Of a stretch of DNA of 64,000 nucleotides, positions 42,442 to 51,827 are shown in pieces; the stretch's first letter is position 1, and each line of letters opens with the position of its first letter. Under the pieces are notes generated by a model. That model had not been told where the DNA came from. It saw only the letters and a program-made list of their open reading frames with translations, and did no database searches. The position numbers and the translations under genes are program-made. Source of the DNA: CAVTJX01 sp963735175. GTDB lineage: Bacteria > Electryoneota > RPQS01. Location: assembly GCA_963735175.1 (NCBI GenBank), contig CAVTJX010000018.1:173821-237820 (forward strand), read 5' to 3'.

Positions 42442-43806
42442 ATGAGTGCTTCTTGCCGGTTCGGTCGCTGGTTGATCATGCCTGTCCTTGCTGCGGTATT
42501 GTTGCTTTTCGGCGGCATCGCCGCGGCCGAGCCGCCTGATGACGGCTCAGCAGACGCCGCTACACAGGTCTGGGAAGAGATTCAGGCACTGAAGCAGCGG
42601 GGTGAAGACATTCCCCAGGCACTTTACGACCGCTATTTTGCCCTCAACGGGGCCGAGGGCCCCGCGGTTGGTCCACGACCCGAAGGTGGGGGAACCGGGG
42701 GGCTGGACCAGGGAATCGATGGCTGTCCGGGACTGCTGATCACCCAAACCGGCAGCACGCTCAACTTCAGTGACGCCGGACAAACGAACGATGCGCAGAA
42801 CGATTGTACTAATCCGCCCTGCCGCACCGGGCGAGACCTGATCTATGCCGTCGACCTGATCCGCTCATCGTGGTTGCAGATTTCCACCTGCGGTTCGACT
42901 TTTGATACCTATCTCTGTATCTTCCGCAACTCGTGCCTTACACCGGGACAACTGCCGGTGCTCGTCAACGACGACGCGCCGGGGATATGCGGCGGGTATT
43001 CGCTGAAGGCGGCCGTCAGCGCCTGCTTCCTTGAGGCAGGCCGGTATTACATCGTGCTCGACGGCTATAACGCTGTGGCTGCCGGGCACTACATGTTTTC
43101 CGTGCGCGAGATCCCCGACAGTATCTGCGGCTCCGTTCCCGAGATCGCGTGTCCCGCCAACTTCCGCCAGCATGTGGAAGGTACCGATGAAGCGCCGTGC
43201 GAATTCGGCATGACCGTGGCGTGCGAAGACGGTATCTGCGGTGAGATTGAGCCGCGCGGCGACCTCGACGAATTCACGTTTTCGCTCGACGCGTGCAGCC
43301 AGGTTGAATTCTCCGTCTACGCCGACGATACGCCGGGCCGCAGCGGTTTCGGCCACGGTCTCAACCCGACCGTGCGGCTTCTCGGCGCGCCCGGGTGCGA
43401 CTTTCCGCTCTACGTAAACGACAACTCGGGCGGCAGTCTACCTTTACCTGTCGGCAACGACAGTTGGCTGCGGACGCTCTGCCTGCGGCCCGGAACTTAC
43501 TGGTTCGAGATCGCCGGTAATGCCACGACCGGCCCGTACGAATTCACCATCCATTGCACGCCATGCCTGCCCGTCCCGCCGGTTGTTGGCATGACGGTGA
43601 CACATCCCAGCGCCAATCGTAATTGCCTGGCCTGGCCGGCGCAGCCGGGAGCCCCCACCTATTACATCTGGCGCCAAGCGTCCGGCGACAATTGGATCCA
43701 AGTGGGTTCGACATACCGCACGACGTTCTGCGAAACGCTTTCCGGCGGAAACGGGGCCGTGTATCAGGTCTTCACCGATCCCTGCGGCCGGCCCACAGCG
43801 GGATAA
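42442..43806 (+). CDS. Secreted Cys-rich protein with PPC-like domains
   Basis: Two ATGs lie side by side (42439 and 42442); AAGGAA upstream fits the second. A signal peptide (MSASCRFGRWLIMPVLAAVL, GGIAAAEPP) is followed by about 430 residues. Two similar beta domains of the bacterial pre-peptidase C-terminal type are visible: DLIYAVDLIRSSWLQISTCG with AGRYYIVLDGYNAVAAGHY, and DLDEFTFSLDACSQVEFSVY with PGTYWFEIAGNATTGPYEF. About 24 cysteines suggest disulphides. A FN3-like tail ends the protein. There is no sorting domain and no catalytic motif. It is followed by a strong terminator. Confidence 0.75.
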   Translation: MSASCRFGRWLIMPVLAAVLLLFGGIAAAEPPDDGSADAATQVWEEIQALKQRGEDIPQALYDRYFALNGAEGPAVGPRPEGGGTGGLDQGIDGCPGLLITQTGSTLNFSDAGQTNDAQNDCTNPPCRTGRDLIYAVDLIRSSWLQISTCGSTFDTYLCIFRNSCLTPGQLPVLVNDDAPGICGGYSLKAAVSACFLEAGRYYIVLDGYNAVAAGHYMFSVREIPDSICGSVPEIACPANFRQHVEGTDEAPCEFGMTVACEDGICGEIEPRGDLDEFTFSLDACSQVEFSVYADDTPGRSGFGHGLNPTVRLLGAPGCDFPLYVNDNSGGSLPLPVGNDSWLRTLCLRPGTYWFEIAGNATTGPYEFTIHCTPCLPVPPVVGMTVTHPSANRNCLAWPAQPGAPTYYIWRQASGDNWIQVGSTYRTTFCETLSGGNGAVYQVFTDPCGRPTAG

Positions 43807-43833
43807 CCGGCACAATCAAAAGTATCCAATGCG

Positions 43834-43866
43834 ATCAGCCAGCCCCTGCGGACTGGCTGATTTTTT
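43834..43866 (+). terminator. Rho-independent terminator
   Basis: ATCAGCCAG (43834-43842), 10-base loop, CTGGCTGAT (43853-43861), then TTTTT. It ends the Cys-rich secreted protein transcript and touches the convergent methyltransferase stop. Confidence 0.9.
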
Positions 43867-44557
43867 ATCGTGAAGCTTGCGCGGATTGTCGCTCGAGAAT
43901 GACCACCTTGCGGCAATACGGAGGAAAGTCGAGCACATGAACGAGGCGCTTCAGCGCCCGGGGACGGCGCTTGTATAGCCGGGCCGTACGGCGCGCCACA
44001 ATCTTCAGCGTGCCGAAGAAGACGACGCCCACATGCAGAAACGCATTTTCTTGTCCGTAGGAATGCACGGCCATGGAATCCCCCGCCGCGCTCAGATATT
44101 TGCGCGGATCCGGATAAGGATGCCGCAAGTGTTCTACCAGCCACCACGGTTTGGGAACCCGCACGATCCGCAAGCATGAATAGATTACGTTCAGGACGTG
44201 ATCGGCAAAGCGCCCGAAGCCGCCGTAAGGATGAGTGATGACCACCTTCCGGCGCGCCACGCGGCACATCTCGGCGAGCATGAGCGGACGAATATCGGGT
44301 GGAACATGCTCCAGGACCTCAATGCAGAGGACATAGTCGAAACTGCGATCCGCAAACGGCAGCTCCGTGCCACTCGCGCGCACGGCGCGCTGGGTCGGAA
44401 TCGGCGGCTCGGGATACCACGGGTCCACCCCGACGAACGGGTGCGGCAGAACCGCGCCCAACCCCTGTGGTCCGGCGCCGATTTCAAGAATCGTCCCATC
44501 CGGCACGGGACCCAGCAACTGGTCGATGATCTCGTAGCGAACGATTTTATCGAGCAT
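43865..44557 (-). CDS. Class I SAM-dependent methyltransferase
   Basis: 230 residues, intact. Motif I is LEIGAGPQGLG; FVGVDPWYPE is the acidic loop and DYVLCIEVLEHVPPDIRP is the Methyltransf_11/23 motif. The C-terminal half (PKPWWLVEHLRHPYPDPRKY, LYKRRPRALKRLVHVLDFPP) is basic and aromatic. Adjacent to a flippase, so a polysaccharide or lipid-linked sugar substrate is likely but unproven. Confidence 0.88.
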   Translation of the reverse strand: MLDKIVRYEIIDQLLGPVPDGTILEIGAGPQGLGAVLPHPFVGVDPWYPEPPIPTQRAVRASGTELPFADRSFDYVLCIEVLEHVPPDIRPLMLAEMCRVARRKVVITHPYGGFGRFADHVLNVIYSCLRIVRVPKPWWLVEHLRHPYPDPRKYLSAAGDSMAVHSYGQENAFLHVGVVFFGTLKIVARRTARLYKRRPRALKRLVHVLDFPPYCRKVVILERQSAQASR

Positions 44558-44568
44558 GGAATTTCCGG

Positions 44569-45774
44569 TCAGGCGGTCAGGTAGCGATTACCCAGGTGGA
44601 GCGAGCCCGCAGCCAGTGCGAGGTAGGTCAGCACCAGCACGACCGGCGCCGCCCACAAACCAATGATCGGCATGAGAATCAGGTCGGCAACCACATTGAG
44701 TATCAGGGAAGCGGAGAGAATCGGAATGCTGATCTGCGGCTTGCCGATGCCGGCCAGGGCATTGGTCAGCACACTGTAGATCGGTTCGATGAACGTGATT
44801 ACCATCAGGAATTTAAAGAACGGGATGGCGGGAATATACTTGGCGCCGAGCACAAGCGGAAAGAGCCAGGGGCTGATGAACCACATCACGATATTCACCG
44901 GCACCAGCGCGGCAATCAGCCACTTTAAGACTGAACGCAATCGCCGCCGCAGCAGGGCAATGTTGCCGGACGCGCCCAGCCGCGAGGCACTGGGCACCAC
45001 GAGAAAGTTCACGGATTGCGAGAGTAACGCATACATGCGTAACAGTGTGCGGGCCGCAATATAAGGAGCGATGACTTCGGGTTCGAAGAAGATACCGGCG
45101 AGCAGCGCGTCACCCTGCTGCAAAAAGATCTCACCCAGTGTAAGCACCGCCGCCCAGCGCCCCAGGCGATACGTTCCCAGCCAATCGCCGTGCCGTCCCG
45201 GCCTGATCGCATCCGGCACAAGCGCAATGCCGATCAGCGATGAAAGCAGAACAGCGCCGAGGTTGACGATCATCGCCGCGTCCGCCGTGTGCAGCAAGTC
45301 GAGTCCTGCCAGTATTCCAAACCCGGCGAGACTGCCGAGGAAGTATCCGGATTCGATCAGAAAGGCGGACCACACGCGGCCTTCGGCCTGCGTCAAATAG
45401 GCGGCAATATCGCGCGGCACCAGCACCAGCAGCGCGAGCGCCACATAGCTCACGACCGACAATCCCACGCCCAACAGTGGCAACACGGCAAAGCCAATCA
45501 ATCCTCCGACTACCGCCGTTAGGCCACTAAGCCAGAATGCCGGCGCCAGGAATTGCGCGCGTTCACCCCGGGCGGCGCGAAACACAAGGGGAAATCCCCA
45601 CAGCCCGCGCGACAGTCCGGCCACAAGGTTCATGTAGGCGATGGCCATGCCATAACGGCCAAATTCACCCAGCGGCAGGACGCGTACCACCAGCAGAATG
45701 AGGCCCGCGCCGTATAGCGCGGGCAGGGCCTTGACGGCCAGCGAGCCGCTTGCCCGCTGGATCAGCGACGCCAT
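44569..45774 (-). CDS. Polysaccharide flippase, Wzx/MATE-like
   Basis: 401 residues with about 12 hydrophobic helices and few charged loops. The N-terminus LIQRASGSLAVKALPALYGA and later FFKFLMVITFIEPIYSVLTN with GKPQISIPILSASLILNVV match polysaccharide-synthesis flippases of the Wzx/MOP superfamily. It would move lipid-linked oligosaccharide across the inner membrane. The 11-base gap to the methyltransferase suggests one transcript. Confidence 0.88.
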   Translation of the reverse strand: MASLIQRASGSLAVKALPALYGAGLILLVVRVLPLGEFGRYGMAIAYMNLVAGLSRGLWGFPLVFRAARGERAQFLAPAFWLSGLTAVVGGLIGFAVLPLLGVGLSVVSYVALALLVLVPRDIAAYLTQAEGRVWSAFLIESGYFLGSLAGFGILAGLDLLHTADAAMIVNLGAVLLSSLIGIALVPDAIRPGRHGDWLGTYRLGRWAAVLTLGEIFLQQGDALLAGIFFEPEVIAPYIAARTLLRMYALLSQSVNFLVVPSASRLGASGNIALLRRRLRSVLKWLIAALVPVNIVMWFISPWLFPLVLGAKYIPAIPFFKFLMVITFIEPIYSVLTNALAGIGKPQISIPILSASLILNVVADLILMPIIGLWAAPVVLVLTYLALAAGSLHLGNRYLTA

Positions 45775-45816
45775 TTACATTCGCTCATGGAATTGGCTGC
45801 GCCCAGGGGCGGGAGC

Positions 45817-47595
45817 TTAAGGCAGGTTGATGGGGAGCACCGCCTGGACGAAATCGCGGTGAAGCATGTAGCCGTTGAGGTACTGCACGGCCTGGCGGAG
45901 CGCCCGCTCTTCCGGCAAGAGCGTCAGGCGGTCGAAGATCGTGCTCATCTGATTGCTGAAGTGTTCGAGCATGAACTGGACGAAGTTTTTCTCGCGCGGG
46001 TAGTTGCGCACAGGGGCAGCGTCCTCGGTTACCTTGGCCAGATTGCGGGCATGGGCAACCGCGATGTCAAGACCGCCCAGTTCGTCGATGAGATGGCGGT
46101 CGAGAGCCTGCTGGCCGGTCCAGACGCGACCCGCCGCGACGGCGCGCACGGAGTCGACGGACATTTTGCGTCCGTCGGCGACCCGTTCCACGAATTCGTC
46201 GTAGATCCCGCCCATGTAACTCAGCAACACCGCCTTCTGCTCCGCCGTCATATCGCGATCGAGGCGGAAATAGGACGCCCATTTGCCGCGCTCGACAACT
46301 TCGACATTTGCCCCGAGCTTGCGGTAGAGTTCCTCAGCGGAGGGAATCAGCGAAACGACGCCGATGGAGCCGGTGACGGTATTGGGCTGAGCCACAATGA
46401 CTTGCCCTTCGCAGGCGATATAGTAGCCGCCTGAGGCCGCCACATTGCCCATCGAAACCACCAGCGGCTTCTTCTCCTTCAGGCGCTTGACTTCCCGCAG
46501 AATCAGTTCCGAGGCGTAAGCCGAGCCGCCGGGCGAGTTGATCCGCAGCACCACCGCCGCCACGTCATCGTCTTCACGCAGGTCGCGCAGGAGCTTGACC
46601 ATCGCGCCGGCCTGGATTCCTTCGTCCATTTCCAGTGGACCGCCACTTTCGCGCTTATAGGAAATCGGGCCTTCCGCGAAGACCACGGCGATCTCCTGCT
46701 TGGTTTTGGCGCTCTTCGTTCCGATTGCTCGGACGTACTTAGCCGGCGTGATCGATTCCAGCTCCTTCTCGCCACCCTTCAGATGCTCACGGAAATCACC
46801 CCAGTCGGCGGCGAGGTCAGCCAGACCTTTTTGGACGGCTTGCGGGCCGATAATAATTAATTGTTCCCCATTCAGCAGTTCCTTATCCAACGCTTCGCGG
46901 GAAACCGACGGGCGGGAGTCAACGATATCCGAGGTATAGACGTTATACATATCGTCAAGCAGCGACTGCAAACTGGTGCGCAGCGGCGCTGACATGTGCT
47001 CGGCCGAGTAATTCTCGAAAGCCCCCTTGTATTCGCCGACATGCAGCGCATGGAACTTGATACCCACCTTCTCGAAGGTGCGGGCCCAGTAGGTGCTCTC
47101 GATGCTGAGGCCCAGCATGGCCAGCCCGCCCGAACGCGCGGGCGAGATGATAATGCTGTCGGCCACGGAAGCGAGGTAGTAATCGCGGTCGGTGGCCATT
47201 TCCAGATAGGCATACACCGGCTTCTTCGATTTGCGGAATTCCAGCACGGCGTTCCGCAGTTCGCGGATTTCGGCAAATCCGGCGACTCCCATGGGCCGCA
47301 GGATTACACCCTTGATGCGGGAATCGCCGGCGGCATGCTTCAGGGCGCGCAGCATATCCGCTACGGTGGCGGGGCGCGATCCGATCATGAATTCGATCCG
47401 CGGCGCCGCCGAATAATCGGGGAGCACACCGGACAGGTCCATTACGAGGAAGCTGTTGTTCTTGACGGTGCCTTTGCTGTCGCCCTTGGCAACCGCCGCC
47501 GTCACCATCAGACCGGTGCCGATCATGCCGAGAATAAACAAAATTCCAATACCCAGCAAAATCCAGCAACAGACCTTACTACTCTTCGCGCCCAT
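45817..47595 (-). CDS. sppA: Signal peptide peptidase SppA, long (67K) form
   Basis: Start ATG 47593-47595 (MGAKSSKVCCWILLGIG) has AGGAG six bases upstream. One membrane helix is followed by two tandem ClpP-like domains. The catalytic lysine lies in the first (VGEYKGAFENYSAEHMS) and the catalytic serine in the second (GNVAASGGYYIA, followed by NTVTGSIGVVS). 592 residues is usual for the long form. It cleaves residual signal peptides in the inner membrane. Frame intact. Confidence 0.95.
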   Translation of the reverse strand: MGAKSSKVCCWILLGIGILFILGMIGTGLMVTAAVAKGDSKGTVKNNSFLVMDLSGVLPDYSAAPRIEFMIGSRPATVADMLRALKHAAGDSRIKGVILRPMGVAGFAEIRELRNAVLEFRKSKKPVYAYLEMATDRDYYLASVADSIIISPARSGGLAMLGLSIESTYWARTFEKVGIKFHALHVGEYKGAFENYSAEHMSAPLRTSLQSLLDDMYNVYTSDIVDSRPSVSREALDKELLNGEQLIIIGPQAVQKGLADLAADWGDFREHLKGGEKELESITPAKYVRAIGTKSAKTKQEIAVVFAEGPISYKRESGGPLEMDEGIQAGAMVKLLRDLREDDDVAAVVLRINSPGGSAYASELILREVKRLKEKKPLVVSMGNVAASGGYYIACEGQVIVAQPNTVTGSIGVVSLIPSAEELYRKLGANVEVVERGKWASYFRLDRDMTAEQKAVLLSYMGGIYDEFVERVADGRKMSVDSVRAVAAGRVWTGQQALDRHLIDELGGLDIAVAHARNLAKVTEDAAPVRNYPREKNFVQFMLEHFSNQMSTIFDRLTLLPEERALRQAVQYLNGYMLHRDFVQAVLPINLP

Positions 47596-47940
47596 GGTAT
47601 CTCCTGGCAAGAAAAAGCGAACGAATTCTGGAAAATATGGCGGTTTTGGTAAACTCCCGGACCTTACCTACAAGAAGGCGTGAGCCGGGTATTTGTTTCA
47701 TCATGGGGGTGATGGATCCAAACGCATCCGGGAAAACTTCCGCAAGTCACTGAATGTACTTGCATTCCCGGGTTCGAAGTATTAAATTGGTGGGAATGGT
47801 GGTCACCCATCAATCGCCTCAATTGTACTATTTTTTATTCTTTTAAGCAAGCCTTGTCCCTTCCAACCGCCATTGCGGTGGAGGAACGGCATTTGCGGGT
47901 AAAGCTTGGATGAATCACAGGTTCGACGAGGGACGCTGCC
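47596..47940. other. Intergenic region between divergent genes
   Basis: 345 bases between sppA and the O-antigen gene. A+T-rich toward 47820-47860. No clear promoter, hairpin or gene was recognised. Confidence 0.6.
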
Positions 47941-49440
47941 GTGCGGAATGATCGGTTATTGCTTGGGGTATTACTGGTAGGATTTCTGGCGCTGTATACC
48001 ACTCTGGTTTTCGGATTCTTTGACTCGGAATCCGAATCCCGGCAGTTCTACCTGTTTCTTATCGGCTTGCCTTTAGTTGTGCTGCTGGCATTTTTTCCAC
48101 GGGCCGCACTGATTTCCCTGGCGGTTTTGATTTACGGAGTCCGGTGGCTCTATGACGCACTCGAGATTTTGCCGCGTGAGGTAACGTGGCTCGGCGACAT
48201 CTTCATTGTCATTCTCTTGTATTCGATCACTGTTCCTTATGCCGTTCAAACATGAACGGCTCCTGGCACTCGAAAAATACATCCTCGCCTTGCTCGCTTT
48301 CGCGGGCCTTTCAGCCATTCTAAACGGAACCAACGCTATCTCCCTGATAGCCGGTTTCCGCATGGGCTTCCGTTACGTCCTGCTGTTCCTCGCGGCCTAC
48401 CACATGGACCTCCCGCCGCGCTGGATCAAAGGGTATCTGGCACTGCTGTTTTTTATCGGGATGATTCAGACACCCGTGACGTGGCTTCAGTATGCGCAGT
48501 TCGAATGGCGGGATTTGGACTACGCTGTGCGGCACATTCGGCCATGGCGGCACGCCGGCGCTGGGGTATTTCCTCCTGTTGCTCGATCTGTTACATGGTC
48601 GCACGGATGATGGAAGACGGGCGTGTGCAGTTCCGTTTTCTGGTAGCCGTCCTTTGGATGAGCATCGCGCCGTTCTTTGGCGAGACAAAGTTCTTTTTCC
48701 TGTTCATGCCTGTACTACTTGCGTTCATGCTGCGCACGGAGTTGGTACGGCGGCCGGTGATGTCGATCATGTTGCTGAGCCTCAGTGGGTTGCTGATGGT
48801 TGGCCTCGACTATGTCGTGCTCCGCAGCGGCCATTGGTATGAAGGGCGAAATCCGCTGACGTTCGTTCAGCACCTGCCGGAGCAATTCAACCGCGACATC
48901 GAGGTTGCCGAGGTCGGACGCTACGAACGCGGTTATAAATTCGTCAACGCGATTCGCCTGGCCGCAGAGTCGCCGCGGATCTTCGTATTTGGCAACGGGC
49001 CCGGGTCGATCACGGAGTCGTTTCTCTCTGGGCAGCACTCGACGAGACAGGTCTATTACTCACGCTGGGGTTTGTCATCCGCGGGCTCGGTCTCTATCGT
49101 CTGGCTGTTGATCGAATACGGTTATGTCGGGGTCCTTCTATTGTTGATATTGCTGTGGCTGATCTTTCGCCGCGGACGTTTTCTACGAATGTCACAGGAC
49201 TATGAGGATCGGGTGTTAGGTAGAGTCCTGGAAGCGTTGACGTTCATGTATCTCATCTGGCTGGTCTACACGGCGGCATGGCAATCCGATTCCACCAGCT
49301 TTGCCTTCTGGCCGCTGGCGGGAATGATTGTCCGCTTGAGCCGGAACGCCGAGCTGCAACAGGCCGAGACACGAACGGAGGTCCCGTCGAAGTCATGGGA
49401 CGCGATGCCTCCGCAGACTATCGCTCTTCCCAAAGCGTGA
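47941..49440 (+). CDS. O-antigen polymerase/ligase-like membrane protein (frame breaks)
   Basis: Starts at GTG 47941 (RNDRLLLGVLLVGFLALYTT) and joins three frames, changing near 48240 and near 48530-48600. About 500 residues with some 10-12 hydrophobic helices. The frame-joined segment around GTFGHGGTPALGYFLLLLDLL and the long periplasmic loop before VFGNGPGSITESFL, with RWGLSSAGSVSIVWLLIEYG, match the Wzy_C/O-antigen ligase type. The last helix is followed by a soluble tail ending ALPKA. With the flippase and methyltransferase it suggests surface polysaccharide assembly, although the genes are in opposite orientation. Confidence 0.72.
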
Positions 49441-49593
49441 CGGCGGCACCGCGCCATTACTGAAATGTTTCCTATGCTCGCCGAGCACCCAGTGAAACAC
49501 AGAACATCTTGTTTTTAAAATCCTTCTGACTGAATCACGGTTCTAAGGTCTGAACCGTCGCCATTTGTCCAGTCCGTGCGCACCCGGAAAGTG

Positions 49594-49623
49594 AAAGCCC
49601 GATACGTTGCCGTACCGGGCTTT
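49594..49623 (-). terminator. Hairpin after tRNA-Glu
   Basis: AAAGCCCG-A-TAC and GTA-C-CGGGCTTT (49594-49605 and 49612-49623) pair with one mismatch around a 6-base loop. It lies 10 bases after the tRNA 3' end. Confidence 0.65.
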
Positions 49624-49632
49624 GCCGTTCTG

Positions 49633-49704
49633 TGACCCCACGGAGAATCGAACTCCGATTGCGAGAATGAAAATCTTGAGTCCTAACCGTTAGACGATGG
49701 GGCC
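49633..49704 (-). tRNA. tRNA-Glu (anticodon TTC)
   Basis: 72 bases. The acceptor GGCCCCA pairs with TGGGGTC, the TPsiC arm is CGGAG-TTCGATT-CTCCG and the anticodon loop TTTTCAT. The anticodon stem has one A-C mismatch at its second pair. CCA is not encoded. Its charging enzyme, gltX, lies at 24-25 kb. Confidence 0.92.
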
Positions 49705-50011
49705 AAACGCTAATCCATGCGGTCGGTCATAACGAACAGCCGCGTAGCATAGACAAGAAATATAGCGAGATTATCGAAAAATAGCAACAAATTTTGCAAA
49801 GAACTCAACCTGCCAGTGGAAGCCTCGATTCAGCCATGACGGCGTCCTGCTCCGGCTTCGCTGCTCTGACATAGTTTCAGCAGGATGGCTCAGAATAAGA
49901 CCCAAAGATCCGAGATTTACTCCTTATATTTTTAATATATTTGCAATTAAGAAATAACACAACTCTTGGTCAGTTCGGTTATGCAACTGCCGACATACTG
50001 CCAGTGTCATG
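49705..50011. other. Intergenic region between the two tRNA genes
   Basis: About 300 bases, A+T-rich near 49740-49790 and 49910-49980. No coding frame or repeat was recognised. Promoters for tRNA-Glu should lie here but none stands out. Confidence 0.55.
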
Positions 50012-50041
50012 AAAAAACAGCACCCAAAGGTGCTGTTTTTT
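50012..50041 (-). terminator. Rho-independent terminator after tRNA-His
   Basis: AAAAAACAGCACC (50012-50024), CAAA loop, GGTGCTGTTTTTT (50029-50041): a perfect stem with T/A tracts on both sides, placed six bases after the tRNA 3' end. Confidence 0.93.
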
Positions 50042-50046
50042 ATGGG

Positions 50047-50121
50047 GGTGGCTGACGGGACTTGAACCCGCGACCCTCGGAACCACAATCCGATGCTCTA
50101 ACCAACTGAGCTACAGCCACC
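50047..50121 (-). tRNA. tRNA-His (anticodon GTG)
   Basis: 75 bases including the histidine-specific extra G at position -1. The acceptor GTGGCTG pairs with CAGCCAC, the D arm is AGCTCAGTTGGTTAGAGC, anticodon loop TTGTGGT and TPsiC arm GCGGG-TTCAAGT-CCCGT. CCA is not encoded. Confidence 0.95.
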
Positions 50122-50201
50122 ACGAATTCATGAAGGCGGATACGTCTTCTGTAAGCAGTATACGGAGACCGCAATAAATTGTCAATTCCCCGATGGCCCA
50201 G

Positions 50202-51549
50202 TTACTTGCGCCCCCGGGCTTTTTTGGATGCGAGCACCGGAGCCAATGCATCCTCAAGATTCGGGCGACCGATTTCCTGCAATTCGTAGTTCACGCGCAG
50301 CATCGGCTTGTCGATTTTGATCACCCGCGAGAGGTCGATGGGCGTGGCAATCACCACCGTGTCGCACTTCGCGCGTTTGACGGTGGCCTCGAGGTCCTTG
50401 ATCTGCTGCGGGCCATAACCCATGGCAGGAAGCAGCGGCCCGATGTTCGGATACTTTTCGTAGGTCTTGGCAATGGAGGCCACGGCAAAGGGCCGGGCAT
50501 CCACGAGTTCGGCCGCGCCGAATTTGCGGGCCGCGACCACACCGGCGCCATACTTCATCTCGCCGTGGGTGGTGGTCGGACCGTCTTCAATGACCAGCAC
50601 GCGCTTGCCGCGAATCAGTTCAGGGCTGGTCCACGGAAATCGGGCGAAGCCGCTTCAATCACCATCGCGCCCGGATTAACGGCGGCGAGCGATGCGCGAA
50701 CCTGGGCGATCTGTTCCGGCGTGGCGCTGTCGATCTTGTTGATCACGGCCACGTCGCACATGCGCACGTTGGTTTCACTCGGGATAGTAATTGAGTTCAT
50801 TGCCGGCGCGCAGCGGATCGCAGACGGTGATGAAGACATCAGGCTTGAAGAACGGCATGTCGTTGTTGCCGCCGTCCCAGAGGATGACGTCGGCTTCCTG
50901 CTCAGCCTGCGCGCAGAATGCGCTCATAGTCCACGCCCGCATAGACGATCGAACCGCGCGCGATGTGCGGTTCGTACTCTTCCATCTCCTCGATCGTGCA
51001 CTTATGCGCTGCCAGGTCCTTGACCGTGGCGAAGCGCTGTACGGCCTGCTTGACCAGATCGCCATAGGGCATGGGATGCCGCACGGCGACGATTTGCTTA
51101 CCCGCCGCCTTAAGAATCTCGGCCACGCGGCGCGTGGTCTGCGATTTGCCGGCGCCGGTGCGCACGGCGCAGATGGCGACGACCGGCTTGCTGCTGGCGA
51201 GCATGGTCGAGCGCGCGCTCATGACTTTGAAGTCCGCCCCGGCAGCCATCACGCGCGCCGCCCAGTGCATGACGTATTCGTAACGCACGTCGCTGTAGCT
51301 GAAAACGACTTCATCGACTTCGTGCTTGACGATCAGCCCTTCGAGCTGGCTTTCGTCAACGATCGGAATGCCTTTGGGATAAAGCTTTCCGGCCAATTCG
51401 GTGGGATAGCGGCGGCCGTCGATGTCGGGAATCTGGGTGGCCGTGAAGGCCACCACGTCATAGGCGTCGTTGTCGCGATAAACCAGATTGAAGTTGTGGA
51501 AATCGCGGCCGGCAGCGCCCTGAATAATTGTCTTAATCCGTTTCTTCAT
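50202..51549 (-). CDS. Cyclic 2,3-diphosphoglycerate synthase-like GTPase/ATPase (frame breaks)
   Basis: Starts at ATG 51547-51549 (MKKRIKTIIQGAAGRDFHNF). An N-terminal Rossmann-like region (AYDVVAFTATQIPDIDGRRY) is followed by a P-loop (CAVRTGAGKSQTTRRV) near residue 135. Then EVILWDGGNNDMPFFKP-like sequence, DVAVINKIDSATPEQIAQV, and a C-terminal domain (VLVIEDGPTTTHGEM, ATPIDLSRVIKIDKPMLRV). Frames change near 50910, 50790 and 50605. Joined length about 447 residues. The family was defined with the enzyme of thermophilic methanogens; bacterial members are usually uncharacterised. Confidence 0.85.
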
Positions 51550-51827
51550 GTCCGCACACTGCAAGGTTCGTGGATCAGGTTCTGAGTGAATGCGGAATTT
51601 ATCACTTTTATCCCACAAAGTCAAACCGGGCGTGAAGAAGAACCGCATGCGAAACACTTGGCGTAGCCAGCCAGAATTGTAATCACTTGTAATTATGTGT
51701 ATTACGGATCATACGCCGCTTGCCAAAAAAATGCGCGGGACGGTATGCGGACGTATCCGCTCCTGTCCCGCACCGAAATTTCCGTTTGCTCCGCAGTGCT
51801 TTCAATCCTGACTGCACGACGGCCCGG

